This document shows, one piece after another, positions 35,796 to 49,746 of a stretch of DNA of 64,000 bases (the first letter of the stretch is position 1; every line of letters starts with the position of its first letter). A program made the position numbers and the translations under genes. The stretch covers positions 19,481,760 to 19,545,759 of the forward strand of contig CM039509.1 in NCBI GenBank assembly GCA_022432975.1. Reading direction: 5' to 3'. This stretch comes from Begonia masoniana. Lineage: Eukaryota; Streptophyta; Magnoliopsida; Cucurbitales; Begoniaceae. Below the pieces are notes generated by a model that ran no database searches, was not told the DNA's origin, and was given only the letters and a program-made list of their open reading frames with translations.

Positions 35796-36280
35796 CTAAA
35801 CATTTACATTGCAGTAGTTAAAACAAAACCCTAAAACTCTACTCATAAATCATCCTAGGATCTATTAGCTAAAGTCATCCCCGAATCCTTGGTTTGATAT
35901 ACTGTGCAGAATTCTGAAATCCAAAATAAAACAACAGGTTCTACTATCGATTAAATCTGAGTTGGTTACTTAAAATGTCCAGAATCGATTCGGGTTGACA
36001 TTACTACTCTTGGATTCTAAAATGTTCTAATACTACTCGGCCATTGATAAAAATCCGAGTTCAAATGCCGAGCTGAAAACAGAGCTCCAAACACAAACAG
36101 ATAACTACATTGTCCATTTCATACCTCGGATGCGGATTCGCAGAGGAATGCGGCTAGAAACCAGTTGTCGGCGAGGAAGACACTGATAGCAGTGAGCGGG
36201 GCTTGGGAGAGAAGAAATCGCCGGAAAGGGAGGTGTCGGCTACAGTGGTTTAAATCAGGTTTAAATCCCTTTTCTTTTCC

Positions 36281-36288
36281 TTTAAATA
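36281..36288 (-). promoter_or_regulatory. D left LTR TATA-like box
   Basis: Minus-strand TATTTAAA at the position equivalent to TATAAATA in A; the right LTR copy is at 43417-43424. Confidence 0.5.
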
Positions 36289-36448
36289 CTGGCCTCGATC
36301 CTCCATTATTACAACTTTGCCACTCAACCTAGTTTAGATCCACATGTAATTAATTAAGCTTGGCATAAATCCTAAACTACGAAGATTAAATATTTATGAC
36401 CGTTAATACAGTTAAGAAAATCACCTGGCCGTTAACTCGGGTGTTACA

Positions 36449-36466
36449 TCCACCCATCCTTAAACA
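36449..36466 (-). other. D polypurine tract
   Basis: Minus-strand TTTAAGGATGGGTGGA directly before the left (3') LTR; a second copy follows the right LTR at about 43584-43601. Confidence 0.8.
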
Positions 36467-36489
36467 AATTTTTCGTCCCCGAAAATTGA

Positions 36490-38127
36490 TCAACCAAATA
36501 ACTCTGGATACTTGTCTAACATGTCCTGTCGTCGCTCCCAAGTGGCTTCTTCAATGCCATGATTCTTCCATAAGACTTTGACCAACGGAATCTCTTTGTT
36601 CCTCAGAGTCTTAACGGCGGATTCCAATATCTGCACTGGTCTCTCTTCATACATTAATGATGGTTCAATCTCAATATCCATTGGCTCAACAACCTGCGTC
36701 GGATCTCGTATGCATTTCCTTAACATTGACACGTGAAAGACATTATGAACTTTATCCAACGATGGAGGCAACTGCAGTCTGTAAGCTGTACTACCGATTC
36801 TAGCCAAAACAAGGAATGGTCCAATAAATCGTGGATTAAACTTTCCCCTCCTGCCAAATCTTAGTACTCCTTTAAATGGTGAAACCTTCAGGAAGACCTC
36901 ATCTCCAACAACAAATTCAAGATCTCTCCTCCTTTGGTCTGCATAACTTTTTTGTCGGCTTTGTGCAGTAACCATTCTCCTTTTAATATTGGCAATCTTG
37001 TCTGACATCTGCTGCAACATCTCGGGACCTAGGAGTTTTGCTTCACAAACCTCATCCCAATACACAGGTGACCTACACTTCCTGCCATACAGTGCCTCAT
37101 AAGGTGCCATGCCAATGGTAGACTGGTAGCTGTTGTTGTAGGAGAACTCAACCAGGGGTAAGTATCTACTCCAGGATGACTGGAAATCTAGTACACATGC
37201 CCTCAGCATGTCTTCGAGTATCTGAATAGTCCTTTCAGATTGACCATCTGTCTGTGGGAGGAAGGCAGTATTGAAGGTTAACTTTTTACCTAATGCGTCT
37301 TGTAAACTTTTCCAAAACCGGGAGGTAAACCTGGGGTCATGATCGGATACAATAGATGCAGGGATTCCATGCAACCTAATAACTTCTTGTACATAAAGAT
37401 CAGCAAGCTGGTCCATCGAGTAGGTTGTCCTTACTGGTAAGAAATGGGCTGATTTTGTCAGTCTATCAATCACAACCCAAATACTATCATGTCCTTTAAT
37501 TGTCTTAGGTAATCCTACAACGAAATCCATAGCTATGTGTTCCCACTTCCATTCGGGAATAGGTAAAGGCTGAAGGGTACCTCCTGAACGTTGGTGCTCA
37601 GCTTTAACTTGTTGGCAAACCAAACACGACTCTACATACTTAGCAACATCTCTCTTTAAGTTTGGCCACCAATAGAGTAACTTCAGGTCTCGATACATCT
37701 TAGTGCTTCCAGGATGCACAGAAAAGGGAGACGAATGCGCCTCAGCCAAGATTAGCTTACGTAATCCTTCATCATTAGGGACATACCATCTATTTCTAAA
37801 CCTCAGAATCCCATCCTTGGAAAGACTGAACTCGGAGGTGGTGTCCTTCACATTGTTCATCATGCTGTTATCCTCCTCAGAGTCATTCGGTTGTGCTTCT
37901 TTGATCTTTTCTAAAACCGTTGGTTGAATGGTCAAATTTGCAAGCAAAGCTGACAACTCTAGAACTATCTCCAATTCAAACATCTGAACTTCTGCCCTCA
38001 AAGGTATAGACATAGTTGACACGACGGATTGCATAGTTGTCGACATCCTGTTCAATGCATCAGCTACAGAGTTAGCTTTACCCGGATGACACTTGATCTC
38101 AAAGTCGTAATCCTTAACAAATTCCAA
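36490..38127 (-). pseudogene. D pol, RNaseH end to integrase and chromodomain
   Basis: About 545 codons continuous with the upstream pol frame but separated by a TGA at 38130-38128. The sequence starts in the RNaseH tail ([18 protein letters not shown]), then has an integrase zinc region with CLVCQ, a catalytic core with [16 protein letters not shown] and GQSERT, and a C-terminal chromodomain with [15 protein letters not shown] and EEATWE. The stop is TAA just before the polypurine tract. All integrase catalytic residues appear present; only the upstream stop disables it. Confidence 0.9.
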
Positions 38128-40605
38128 TCAACGCCTCTGCCTCATGTTCAATTCCTTTTGTGTAAAGAGGTACTTTAGACTTTTATGGTCAGAAAACACC
38201 TCACACTGCTGTCCATATAAATAGTGTCTCCATATCTTCAAAGCAAAAACGACAGCGGCTAATTCTAAATCATGGGTGGGGTAGTTTTGTTCGTAACTCT
38301 TTAATTGCCTAGAGGCATACGCTACAACTTTGCCTTCTTGCATCAAAACAAAGCCCAAACCAACCTTTGACGCATCATAAAATACGCTAAACTTTCCTTC
38401 TTCGGTTGGAAGGGTCAAAACCGGGGCTGTTGTTAATTTCACCTTTAATGTCTGGAAGCTATTCTCACAAACTTCAGTCCAAGAATATTTATTCTCCTTC
38501 TTTGTCAAATTCGTCAGGGGCTTAGCTATCATAGAAAATCCTTTGATGAACTTTCTGTAATAGCCTGCCAATCCAAGGAAACTGCGGACTTCACTGGCAT
38601 TCTTTGGTTGTGGCCAATCCTTTACTGCGTGAATTTTGATCGGGTCCACTGATATGCCATTAGCAGAAACTACATGGCCAAGAAAATTAACCTTGTCCAA
38701 CCAAAATTCACACTTGGACAATTTGGCATAAAGCTGGTGCTCCTTCAATGTTGTCAAAACTATTCTTAAATGCTCTACATGGTCAGCTTCTGTCCGTGAG
38801 TATATCAGGATATCATCTATGAACACAATTACAAATTTGTCCAAATACTCCCGAAACACACGATTCATTAAGTCCATAAAGGCTGCAGGTGCATTGGTCA
38901 GTCCAAATAACATGACCAAGAATTCGTAGTGTCCATAACGGGTTCTGAAGGCTGTCTTTGGTATATCTCCTTCCTTAACCTTCAGTTGGTAATAACCTGA
39001 ACGTAAATCTATTTTTGAAAACACCTTTGCTCCTTGCAGTTGGTCAAACAAATCATCAATTCGGGGTAAGGGGTACTTATTCTTGATTATCAACTTATTT
39101 AGCTCCCTATAGTCTATGCACATTCTAAGGGAACCATCATTCTTCTTGACAAATAAGACAGGTGCACCCCAAGGGGAACTGCTAGGGCGTATAAACCCTT
39201 TGTCTACTAATTCCTGTAGTTGGGCTTTTAACTCCTTTAGTTCAACAGGTGTCATACGGTAAGGGTTCTTAGATACAGGTAATGCCTCGGGATATGTATC
39301 AATTACAAACTCTATTTCTCTATCAGGTGGCAATCCTGGCAAGTCATCCAAAAATGCCTTAGGGAACTCTCTGACTATGGGGATATCTTGTAACTCTATC
39401 TTATTCTTCACCCGAACATCCATTATGCTAGCTAAGTAACTCTCACAACCATTTTTTAGTGACCGGTAAATTTCTAGTGAGGATATAATCGGTATTTTGC
39501 TTATCTTAGGAATAGCTTGGAAGGAATAATGATCACCATTTGGGGGTCGAAAATCAACCATCCCAGATCTACAACTTATTGCAGCATAATGCCTAAATAA
39601 CCAATCCATTCCTAATATCACCTTATACCCTTTCATGTCAATTACGATCAGTTCTACATATAGTTTCTTACTTCCTAAGGACACAACATCACCTCTAACA
39701 ATATGTTCAGAACGTAGGGACTTCCCTAATGGTAACATAACATCATATGGCCTTTCGGCTGGTAAAGGTTCTAAGTTGTGATTGCACACAAACAAGGTTA
39801 ATATAAATGAGTGCGTGGCTCCTGTATCTATAAGTGTGTAAGCAGCAAAACCACAGATCATAATGGTACCTGTTATGACTGTATGCTGCACGGCTTCCTC
39901 ATCCTCCATCATTGCATAGACTCTAGGTGCTACCCTTGCACGGTTCGGATCTGGCGGCATGGAGCAGTCTCTAACTATATGTCCAACCTTGTCACATCTG
40001 AAACAGCGGCCAGAACGCAATTTGCATTCGCCGGGGAGGTTCTTCTGACAGGTGGGGCATAAGAGTGCCAATGGCCTCTTTCCTTTTCCTTGGTCATCAT
40101 TCTGGTTGAGGGGTCTCTTTATTCCTTGTTGTTGTTGCTGTGGTCCCCTGTTCTGTTGCGGCTGCCAACCTTTGTTCTGACGTGGTGGCGGCTGAGTGTC
40201 CTTTGTGAATTTTCTTGGCTGCTCACGCTGTGCATATGCTGTTATTTCTGCCTCTTCCAGCTCCAAGGCCTTAGCCGTCACTTCACCATAGGGTACGTTG
40301 TGTATTCCAGGAGTCTTTACTTTCACATACAGACTCGGCTTCAGCCCTTGAACAAATTGGTAAATCTTGTCCTCGTCATCCTCAACCATACGGGGAGCAA
40401 ACCGTGATAATGCATCAAATTTGCATATGTAATCCGTCACAGAGCCAGTTTGTCGCAGATTCATGAACTCCTTCTTCTTGTTGGCCCGAACAGTCCTATT
40501 GAAGTACTTGTCGAAGAAAGCAGTCTTGAACATCTCCCAGGTCATAGCTTCGGCATTAGCGGTGTTCTGGATTGAGTCCCACCAATGCCTTGCACTTAAC
40601 TCCAA
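38128..40605 (-). pseudogene. D gag (most), protease, RT and RNaseH
   Basis: About 825 codons: capsid from SARHWWDS, nucleocapsid with [12 protein letters not shown] (the usual His is Leu) and knuckle [14 protein letters not shown], protease [10 protein letters not shown] with FIDDILIYS, RNaseH beginning FYDAS (Y for the usual C, without loss of the Asp). It ends at TGA 38130-38128, where A encodes Trp in RQRRW, so a single G-to-A type change truncates it. The Gag start is in another frame (next entry). Confidence 0.9.
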
Positions 40606-40910
40606 ATGAAAGACAGCATAGGGACCTTATCCCCTTCATCAACCTTTGCATACTTAAACATGTCTTCTATCTTTCGAATCCACTCCTCAGCATAGATAGG
40701 ATCTGAAACATGTCCATTAAACACCGGGGGTCGAAGCCGGTTGAAACGCTCACCCCCATGATCATGAGTTGCATTAGTACTGGAGTTGCCTTGTTCCTCC
40801 CTAGCAGTCATCAGTCGTTCTATCTGGTGAGATTGGCGCATGACTAACTCGGTCAACTGAGCAATAGCATTGCTATCCTCATTGGTCTCTCTCTGCTGAC
40901 CTCTAACCAT
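40606..40910 (-). pseudogene. D gag N-terminus, frameshifted
   Basis: ATG at 40910-40908 ([14 protein letters not shown]), preceded by the conserved TCTAG|GAATCCCAAA context. It reads through [20 protein letters not shown] and then loses one base near 40624 relative to A, moving the rest of Gag into the frame of the next entry. Confidence 0.88.
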
Positions 40911-40920
40911 TTTGGGATTC

Positions 40921-40983
40921 CTAGACAAACCATTACAGATATATCTTAACTTAATGACATATACTGAAATCATAAATACTTAC
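40921..40983 (-). promoter_or_regulatory. D leader intron-like segment before gag
   Basis: Minus-strand GTAAGT at 40983 and TTGTCTAG ending at 40921 bound 63 nt. Confidence 0.45.
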
Positions 40984-41056
40984 AGTTGTTGGAGTGTGCT
41001 CATGTGACAGTCAGTGCTGGAAGGTAGTCTGCAGAATCAGTTTTAGAACCCGGTTT

Positions 41057-41068
41057 GCTCTGATACCA
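41057..41068 (-). other. D primer-binding site (tRNA-iMet)
   Basis: Plus strand GCTCTGATACCA, an exact complement of TGGTATCAGAGC, four bases from the right LTR. Confidence 0.92.
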
Positions 41069-41423
41069 TAATTGTAATGGACCAGGGGAGGATCGCCACG
41101 AAATTCTGACTTACATAAAACTTTAATTCATTTGAACTCTTTCTCCTTCTCTGTTTTTTTTTTTTTTCTTTAATAACACTATACCTAACAGGCTTAAAGA
41201 CTTCAACTTAATGGATGGAAAATTAGGTCCCTTGTACATGCTTCCAATAGACCGGACAAGTTGCATGGGTCTGTGCATGCATCAACCGATAGACATTGCG
41301 TCTTCCGGATGGCACGTGCACCCCCACATGGCTCATTTAAACACCTATCGGCAGATGCGAATACTCGCATCGACCGACGATCACGTGCGTCTCGTGTGAC
41401 CAATTAAATTCTATACCGAGAGA

Positions 41424-41923
41424 CATATTCATCATTCATAGTCATTGATCATATTCATCATTCATAGTCATTGATCATATTCATCATTCATAGTCATTGA
41501 TCATATTCATCATTCATAGTCATTGATCATATTCATCATTCATAGTCATTGATCATATTCATCATTCATAGTCATTGATCATATTCATCATTCATAGTCA
41601 TTGATCATATTCATCATTCATAGTCATTGATCATATTCATCATTCATAGTCATTGATCATATTCATCATTCATAGTCATTGATCATATTCATCATTCATA
41701 GTCATTGATCATATTCATCATTCATAGTCATTGATCATATTCATCATTCATAGTCATTGATCATATTCATCATTCATAGTCATTGATCATATTCATCATT
41801 CATAGTCATTGATCATATTCATCATTCATAGTCATTGATCATATTCATCATTCATAGTCATTGATCATATTCATCATTCATAGTCATTGATCATATTCAT
41901 CATTCATAGTCATTGATCATATT
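41424..41923 (-). repeat. D 26-bp array, 19 perfect copies
   Basis: Units start every 26 bp from 41424 to 41892, plus six bases. The word is catattcatcattcatagt. The native location of this repeat is near 42390-42480, about 900 bp away. Confidence 0.95.
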
Positions 41924-42244
41924 CCGAAATTATAACCCCTAATGAGTAAAATTATATCCCATACAAGATACACATAGCGGAAGGCTTAAGCAAGCAGACC
42001 ATATCATAATCCTTAAAATCGTTAACAGACTCTGAAGTCAAACCAGTCAAAATCCGAATCTCATTGTTATAAGAAAATTCTATTCTACTTAGTCATCTGT
42101 TTATCATAAACTTCTCTGACTTACATGGGTATACCAGGGAACTTGATCGCCTATCCAGCCTTCACTGTCACACTGAGCATCCTCCAGCAACCAAGCTTAG
42201 ACATCTTCATTAACCTTGAGTTCCTCACCCGTGAAAACTCGTCA

Positions 42245-42931
42245 CCTACATCATAAGGTTTAAACTATAAGCCTAATGCTTAGTAAGGAATGCACACTAA
42301 CATGGAGGTGCGATGAATGTATTTGGGCAAATCACATGCTCATAGTCTTTTCTTGTTCATGTCTTTGCTCGTAATCATCATTCACAATCATGGATCATAT
42401 TCATCATTCATAGTTATTGATCATATTCATCATTCATAGTCATTGATCATATTCATCATTCATAGTCTTTGTTCATATTCTTTGTTTAGGTTATGTGGAT
42501 CAAGAGAGGATTTGTGCCGGTAAAGGGGGTTCGACAGTGAGTTTGATCTTGTTCCCTACTGCGGGTCGTATTCATATGTCCTTCTTTGGACTGTGACATA
42601 CGTCGAACCGCCCCCAAACCTCACTTAATCCACGTTGCATAAATTTTATACATATACATATATACATACATATCTTGTTCATGGAAAACATGCGTTAAAA
42701 CATTTTCTTATGCATGAGAAACATTCATGATGCATGAGCATGAGAGCTTTTAACTCATCAAACTATGACAAGGATCATACCAGAGCAGACAACTTCATAA
42801 TCATAAGGTAAAGATTAGACATCTCAACCTAGTACTCTCACGATGTAGGGCTCTATTAGCCGGAAATCTTAATACATTCACTTACCTGGTCTCCTTAGCA
42901 CTTGAGCTCCTTTCTCTTCAAACTTCTTCAC
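42245..42931 (-). promoter_or_regulatory. D right LTR intron-like cassette
   Basis: Micro-exon 42931-42886 (46 nt), donor at 42885, hairpin GGCT-AATAG-AGCC at 42861-42849, CTACATC, native 26-bp repeats, hairpin TAAGC-ATTAG-GCTTA at 42282-42268, acceptor with the exon resuming at 42245. Confidence 0.55.
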
Positions 42932-43583
42932 CTAAACATTTACATTGCAGTAGTTAAAACAAAACCCTAAAACTCTACTCATAAATCATGCTAGGACCTA
43001 TTAGCTAAAGTCATCCCCGAATCCTTGGTTTGATATACTGTGCAGAATTCTGAAATCCAAAATAAAACAACAGGTTCTACTATCGATTAAATCTGAGTTG
43101 GTTACTTAAAATGTCCAGAATCAATTCGGGTTTACATTACTACTCTTGGATTCTAAAATGTTCTAATACTACTCGGCCATTGATAAAAATCCGAGTTCAA
43201 ATGCCGAGCTGAAAACAGAGCTCCAAACACAAACAGATAACTACATTGTCCATTTCATACCTCGGGTGCGGATTCGCAGAGGAATGCGGCTAGAAACCAG
43301 TTGTCGGCGAGGAAGACACTGATAGCAGTGAGCGGGGCTTGGGAGAGAAGGAATCGCCTGAAAGGGAGGTGTCGGCTATAGTGGTTTAAATGAGGTTTAA
43401 ATCCCTTTCCTTTTCCTTTAAATACTGGCCTCAATCGGCCATTATTATAACTTTGCACTCAACCTAGTTTAGATCCACATGTAATTAATTAAGCTTGGCA
43501 TAAATCCTAAACTACGAAGATTAAATATTTATGACCGTTAATACAGTTAAGAAAATCACCTGGCCGTTAACTCGGGTGTTACA

Positions 43584-43805
43584 TCCACCCCTCCTTAAAC
43601 AAAATTTTCGTCCCCAAAAATTGATCAACCTAATAACTCTGGATACTTGTCTAACATGTCCTGTCGTCGCTCCCAAGTGGCTTCTTCAATGCCATGATTC
43701 TTCCATAAGACTTTGACCAACGGAATCTCTTTGTTCCTCAGAGTCTTAACGGTGGATTCCAATATCTGCACTGGTCTCTCTTCATACATTAATGATGGTC
43801 CAATA
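43584..43805 (-). pseudogene. Second D internal fragment: end of pol
   Basis: Polypurine tract and the last ~60 codons of pol (chromodomain) of another D copy, reading off the right LTR. It ends at 43805 in a deletion junction with the H 3' LTR, near a shared atatcc. Confidence 0.88.
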
Positions 43806-46233
43806 TCCCACCTATAGTGTTTTAAGTCGTAAAAAATAGTAAATTAGGTCCGTTTTCAAACGGAGAGTTTCGTTAGAACCCTAGGATTAAACTGAAATAT
43901 TCGGAGGTTTAAGGAAATTTTTGGAAAGCCAGATTGAGTGACGAAATAGAGAATTGAAAAGGGAGATTCATGGAGGGGCAAACTTGTAATTAGTTAAGTC
44001 AAATTTTTATAATTTACAAATACCCCTCCCCCTTCATTTCCTTCTCCAGATCGTGGATGCTTTCCCCTTTTCTCCCTTGGCGCCATTCTTCTCCTCCTAC
44101 GCCGATTCTTCAATCGCCGATCGACACTCCCTCTTCCAACATTTCTCCTTCGGTTTTTCTTCCCCAAGTCGATACTCTAGGTGAGTTCTAAGCTCTAGGC
44201 TCCTTTGGATGTTGTTTTGGGGATAGTATTTCATTAGGGTTATTGATTTAGGGTTGAGGATTTTGGGGGTTTTAGTTAGAAATCGATGGTATTGTGCTTT
44301 TATGCTTATTAGTGAATACACTTGTCTTTATTTAGGTAGATTAAATGAATTGATGATAATTGGTGGATTTAAGTTAAAGTTTGGGTATTAGAGATTTTTG
44401 GGAAAAACCATTAATGGAGGTTGAGTAAATTGTGAGCACCACGTGCTCGATGAAATGTCCGAATGGAGAAAATTAAAGTTTTAGGAGAAATTGCCTTAGC
44501 TAGGAGCTTAGTTTAAGTTTGGGATTCGTTTGTTTAGGATTGATTTTAACGTCCTTTATTTATGAAATGCCTTAGGTGGACACGGCTTTTGGACGGTGCT
44601 CGGCTTGCTACGGACGCCAGGTAAGTGGGTGCTAGGTTTCCGGCCCTTAAGGCCCTACATCGTGTCAACGTTAGGCTTTTGTATTTTGATGATGATTTTC
44701 TGATTGTGGGGTTACTGAGTCGGGTAGTCTAGGATTGTTAGCTATTAGTTGTTTGTAAAGTTCGTTAAAAGTATTGTATGTTCATGTACGTTGTGAATTG
44801 TTTGGTGATATGTTTGATGGTATGTTATACGTGAATTCCTCATGCATCATGTTTTCTCAAAAGTCATACGAAATGTATTCAAGCATGAATTATGTAAAGG
44901 AAAAATAATGATAAGTGTGGGTGGGACTGTATGGCCATAACAACAAAACTATTGTCACTATCCACGCGATGGATCATGAATACGGCCGAAAGGACTATGT
45001 ACACGCACTTGGCCTACCTCCCTGACAAGATGCCCACCTTAATCCATGTCAACGTTAAATGTTATGAAAAAGAATAAGAACAAGTAAATGAACATGTTTT
45101 ATGAAAAGTCATGCATTCATGCATACGTCATATAGTGCATCCTCTTACTAAGCATTAGGCTTAATGTATATGTTGTATGATGTAGGTGACAAGTGTGAAA
45201 GTGAGAGTTTCTCTCGATGACGAAGAATAGGTGGTCGACGGATGGTGCTCGTGGCGACGGGGTTAGTTTTGGCAAGATTCGATGACCGTGGGTGTACTCC
45301 GAGCAAATTTTGGGTAATTGATGTGAACTTGTTTTGATGTTAAAAATGTGAGGGATTTAGGATTTGTGGAGAAACTTTATTATTTAGGAAATCGTATAGT
45401 GGATGTAGGTTTGAAGTAGTGCTATTTTGAAGGATTTGTTAACGTATGTCTTTGGTGATGTTTTAGTAAATTTCGTGTTTATGATCGATGTTTGTTTTGA
45501 GGATTTGATTGGGTTTTATTTAATGAGTTTAGGTGATTTACGACTGTATGGATGCGTACGGTCTTAGTGCGATCCATGCAGTCCAATTTCATAGAATTTT
45601 AATATGTTTTCATGTACGGTTGTGAGTCGTTTATTTGGGTGATACTTGGACCGAAGAGGGGATTAGTGATGAAGGGTTGGTTAGAAGTATGTTTAGAGGT
45701 GAGTTATTGTGGAGGTTGTTGTGTTTAAAGGTAGAGTGCAGGCGTGAAGGAAGAAAGGAAGAAAGAAAGATGGGGGGGAGGAAGCTGTGCTCTCTGAAGA
45801 AATTCCAGAGAGCATGGCGATTGATCACCTCTTGGAGGTGATCAATCACCTCTCCCTAGGTGCTGGTCGCTGCTCTCTGGAGGAATCCAGAGAGCGTGGC
45901 GATCAGTCGCCACAGGCGATTTGCAACAGGCGACTGGTCGCCTGTTGCAATCGCCGATGGGCGATCAGTCGCCACATTTACTGGCGACTGATCGCCATGT
46001 TATTTCTTTTAATTTAAGTTTTATTTTAATTATTTAATTGATTTAACTGATTTAAGTTTTAATTGTTTTAGTATTTGTTTTAAATGAATTTCTAAACGAA
46101 CTTCGATTTCAATTCCGATTTCGATTTCGATTGAGATTTCGCCCTAAGTACAGTTAAAGTTAAAAGTTTTTTTAAAAAAATAATAATAATAATGATAGTA
46201 CGGGTAATTGGGTACGGTATTAGGGTTGTGACA
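43806..46233 (+). repeat. H 3' LTR, 5'-truncated
   Basis: Matches 27250-29655 of the 5' LTR. It ends GGGTTGTGACA, followed by gagga. About the first 180 bp are missing. The cassette is micro-exon 44576-44620, donor 44621, hairpin GGCC-CTTAA-GGCC 44642-44654, hairpin TAAGC-ATTAG-GCTTA 45149-45163, acceptor ending 45185. The hairpin cluster at 45790-45995 is longer than in the 5' LTR, with an added gcgatcagtcgcc arm pair. Confidence 0.9.
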
Positions 46234-46238
46234 GAGGA

Positions 46239-47412
46239 GAATACTTAGGACTTGATTTTTGAGAAAGCAGAAGTGGATAGATTAATTAGTGAATTTTAGA
46301 GAAAACCCTGAGAGGAAATAAATATTTGTTTATGTGTTGAGAAACTTAGGGAAATGATTTGAGTTGGTATTATGTAGTTTATGAAGTAGGAAAAAGGGAA
46401 GGTTGAAAGTTGAGGTTTAATTCATTAGAATCTAGTGGTGTGAAAATTGGGAAAATATAGGAAATTTTGAATGAGAAAAATAGGAACTATGCGATGTAAG
46501 GTAAAAAAAGGGAAGGTTGAAAGTTGAGGTTTAATTCATTAGAATTGTGTATAGATTTATAAGGGTAAGTGTAAAGGAATTTAGGTTTAATTGAGAGTTA
46601 AAATAAGAAGGTTAGCATTTAGGGGTTTAGTGTTTCATGTGAGATAAGTCAAAAGGTTTAGGTAAATTGCGACTTATAAGTTACGTCGAAGTGTCTTTGC
46701 ACCGTTGAAGTATTGAAAGAATGGTTTAAGGAATTAGTAGACCTAAGAATTTGATAGTATTTGGTGACAACCAAGGTGAAAGTGGGATAAATCGAGCCTA
46801 GTGGACACAAGTATAGCAACTTAGAGAATACTTTGAAAGAAAAGGGGTAAATTTAAGTATTCAGAGCCCCGAGTACTAGGATTGTGTTGGAGTGACTAAT
46901 GGAACGTCATGTTTGCCCAATGTCAATGGGTGTATGGGTGCGAGTGATGGATTAGAAATTTGATGGTAAGGTATAGGAGGACTTGGAAGTGGAAGAATTA
47001 GGATAAGAAGGCAATGTATTAGGTCCTCCGTATTAAGTAATAGAAGAAGCTTGAGGAATTATGATGGCTATAGATGCGTTAGATTGATGTGGTATGAGAA
47101 AAGTAGGGAAACGATTGAATTTAATAGGAAAACTAGAGTGGAGGTTGAGTTGGGGGAGATTTGAGAGATTAAGTGATGATGGATTAGGTTGAAAGCAATG
47201 GACGTACGAGTGATTGAGTTACAAATGTATAGTTAGGAGAATCACAACTTTGAAAATCTAAGAATTGTCATTACCCGATAGGTGATTAAGGCTATAGTCT
47301 AATCAAGATTTAGTATTGCAACAATAATTATGGTGGTAGCATTGGAGTGAGAAATAAGAGGATTGACTAAGCAACAATTTTGAGGACAAAATTTCATTTA
47401 AGGAGGGAAGGA
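46239..47412 (+). pseudogene. B internal non-coding piece 3, decayed pol and polypurine tract
   Basis: 1.2 kb without open frames, alignable in patches with H 32740-33800, so probably the same decayed pol. A 38-bp direct repeat (gggaaggttgaaagttgagg...) lies at about 46395 and 46509. It ends with the polypurine tract ttaaggagggaagga at 47398-47412. Confidence 0.55.
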
Positions 47413-47668
47413 TGTAACGCCCGGGTTTTCGGATCTTAGGGTTTTCTAATTTCTTAGGTTATTTTCGTAAAATAGCAAATTAAAGTATTTTCTTGAGTGA
47501 GATGTTTCTTTAGAGCCCTAGGAATTTATGGGAATTTTTAGAGGAATAAGTAAAATTTTAGAAATCCAAATCGAAGGAGTAATGCTAGGGTTCCCGTTTT
47601 AGCCTTTTAGTATGTTAATTCGTAAAAATAGCAAAATAAGTCCGTTTTGTGAACGGTGAGTTTTGTTA
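47413..47668 (+). repeat. B 3' LTR, first 256 bp, interrupted by E
   Basis: Starts TGTAACGCCCGGG, nearly identical to 10233 onward, and stops in gtgagttttgtta where E is inserted; the rest is beyond the window. Confidence 0.9.
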
Positions 47669-47753
47669 TGTAGCACTCGGTTCCATTGAATCAAAATTTA
47701 AATTATTATTAATGATGTACTTTTATAGAAGGGTTGAGGGGAGTTATTTAGTG

Positions 47754-49694
<1,941 letters not shown>

Positions 49695-49709
49695 TATTGC
49701 TTTGCTTAC

Positions 49710-49746
49710 TTAGTATTAGACTAATAGATGAGTTTTGTGATGTAGG
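49710..49746 (+). promoter_or_regulatory. E LTR acceptor-side hairpin and acceptor
   Basis: Hairpin TTAGT-ATTAG-ACTAA at 49710-49724 keeps the loop of other families with compensating stem changes, and is followed by GATGTAG|GTGAAGAAG at 49745/49746. The donor half of the cassette is missing. Confidence 0.55.

Larger units (their letters stand above)
33949..36448 (-). repeat. D left LTR (3' LTR, 2500 bp)
   Basis: Minus strand: starts TGTAACACCCGAGTTAACGG at 36448 and ends GGGTCGTTACA at 33949. It contains TATTTAAA (36288-36281), the cassette, native 26-bp repeats (about 35231-35345) and word repeats around catctgccgatcgctagacg at 34450-34660 with a TGACGTCA at 34644-34651. Confidence 0.9.
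41073..43583 (-). repeat. D right LTR (5' LTR, 2511 bp) with foreign-position array
   Basis: Minus strand: starts TGTAACACCCGAG at 43583 and ends CCATTACA at 41073. Compared with the left LTR it lacks the segment equivalent to about 34310-34755 and carries a 19-copy array of the 26-bp repeat there instead. The donor hairpin at 42861-42849 is a perfect GGCT-AATAG-AGCC. Confidence 0.9.
33949..43805 (-). mobile_element. Element D: minus-strand chromovirus-type retrotransposon, LTR-internal-LTR-partial internal
   Basis: Left LTR 33949-36448, pol and gag on the minus strand to 40910, primer site 41068-41057, right LTR 41073-43583. Instead of host DNA, 43584-43805 is another copy of the polypurine tract and the end of pol. 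This is an LTR-internal-LTR-internal tandem from unequal recombination, truncated by a deletion joining it to the H 3' LTR. The left flank is cttgg (33944-33948). Protein similarity to A is high. Confidence 0.9.
27068..46233 (+). mobile_element. Element H: non-autonomous LTR retrotransposon, interrupted by D
   Basis: The 5' LTR is 27068-29655 and a truncated 3' LTR is 43806-46233. Flanks are a perfect gagga duplication (27063-27067 and 46234-46238) inside B. The internal region has a 961-bp tandem duplication, a deleted gag (30802-31416) and 2.5 kb of stop-ridden sequence up to D at 33949. The right boundary of D is a deletion that removed the end of the H internal region and about 180 bp of its 3' LTR. 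The LTRs are about 98-99% alike by eye. Confidence 0.9.
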
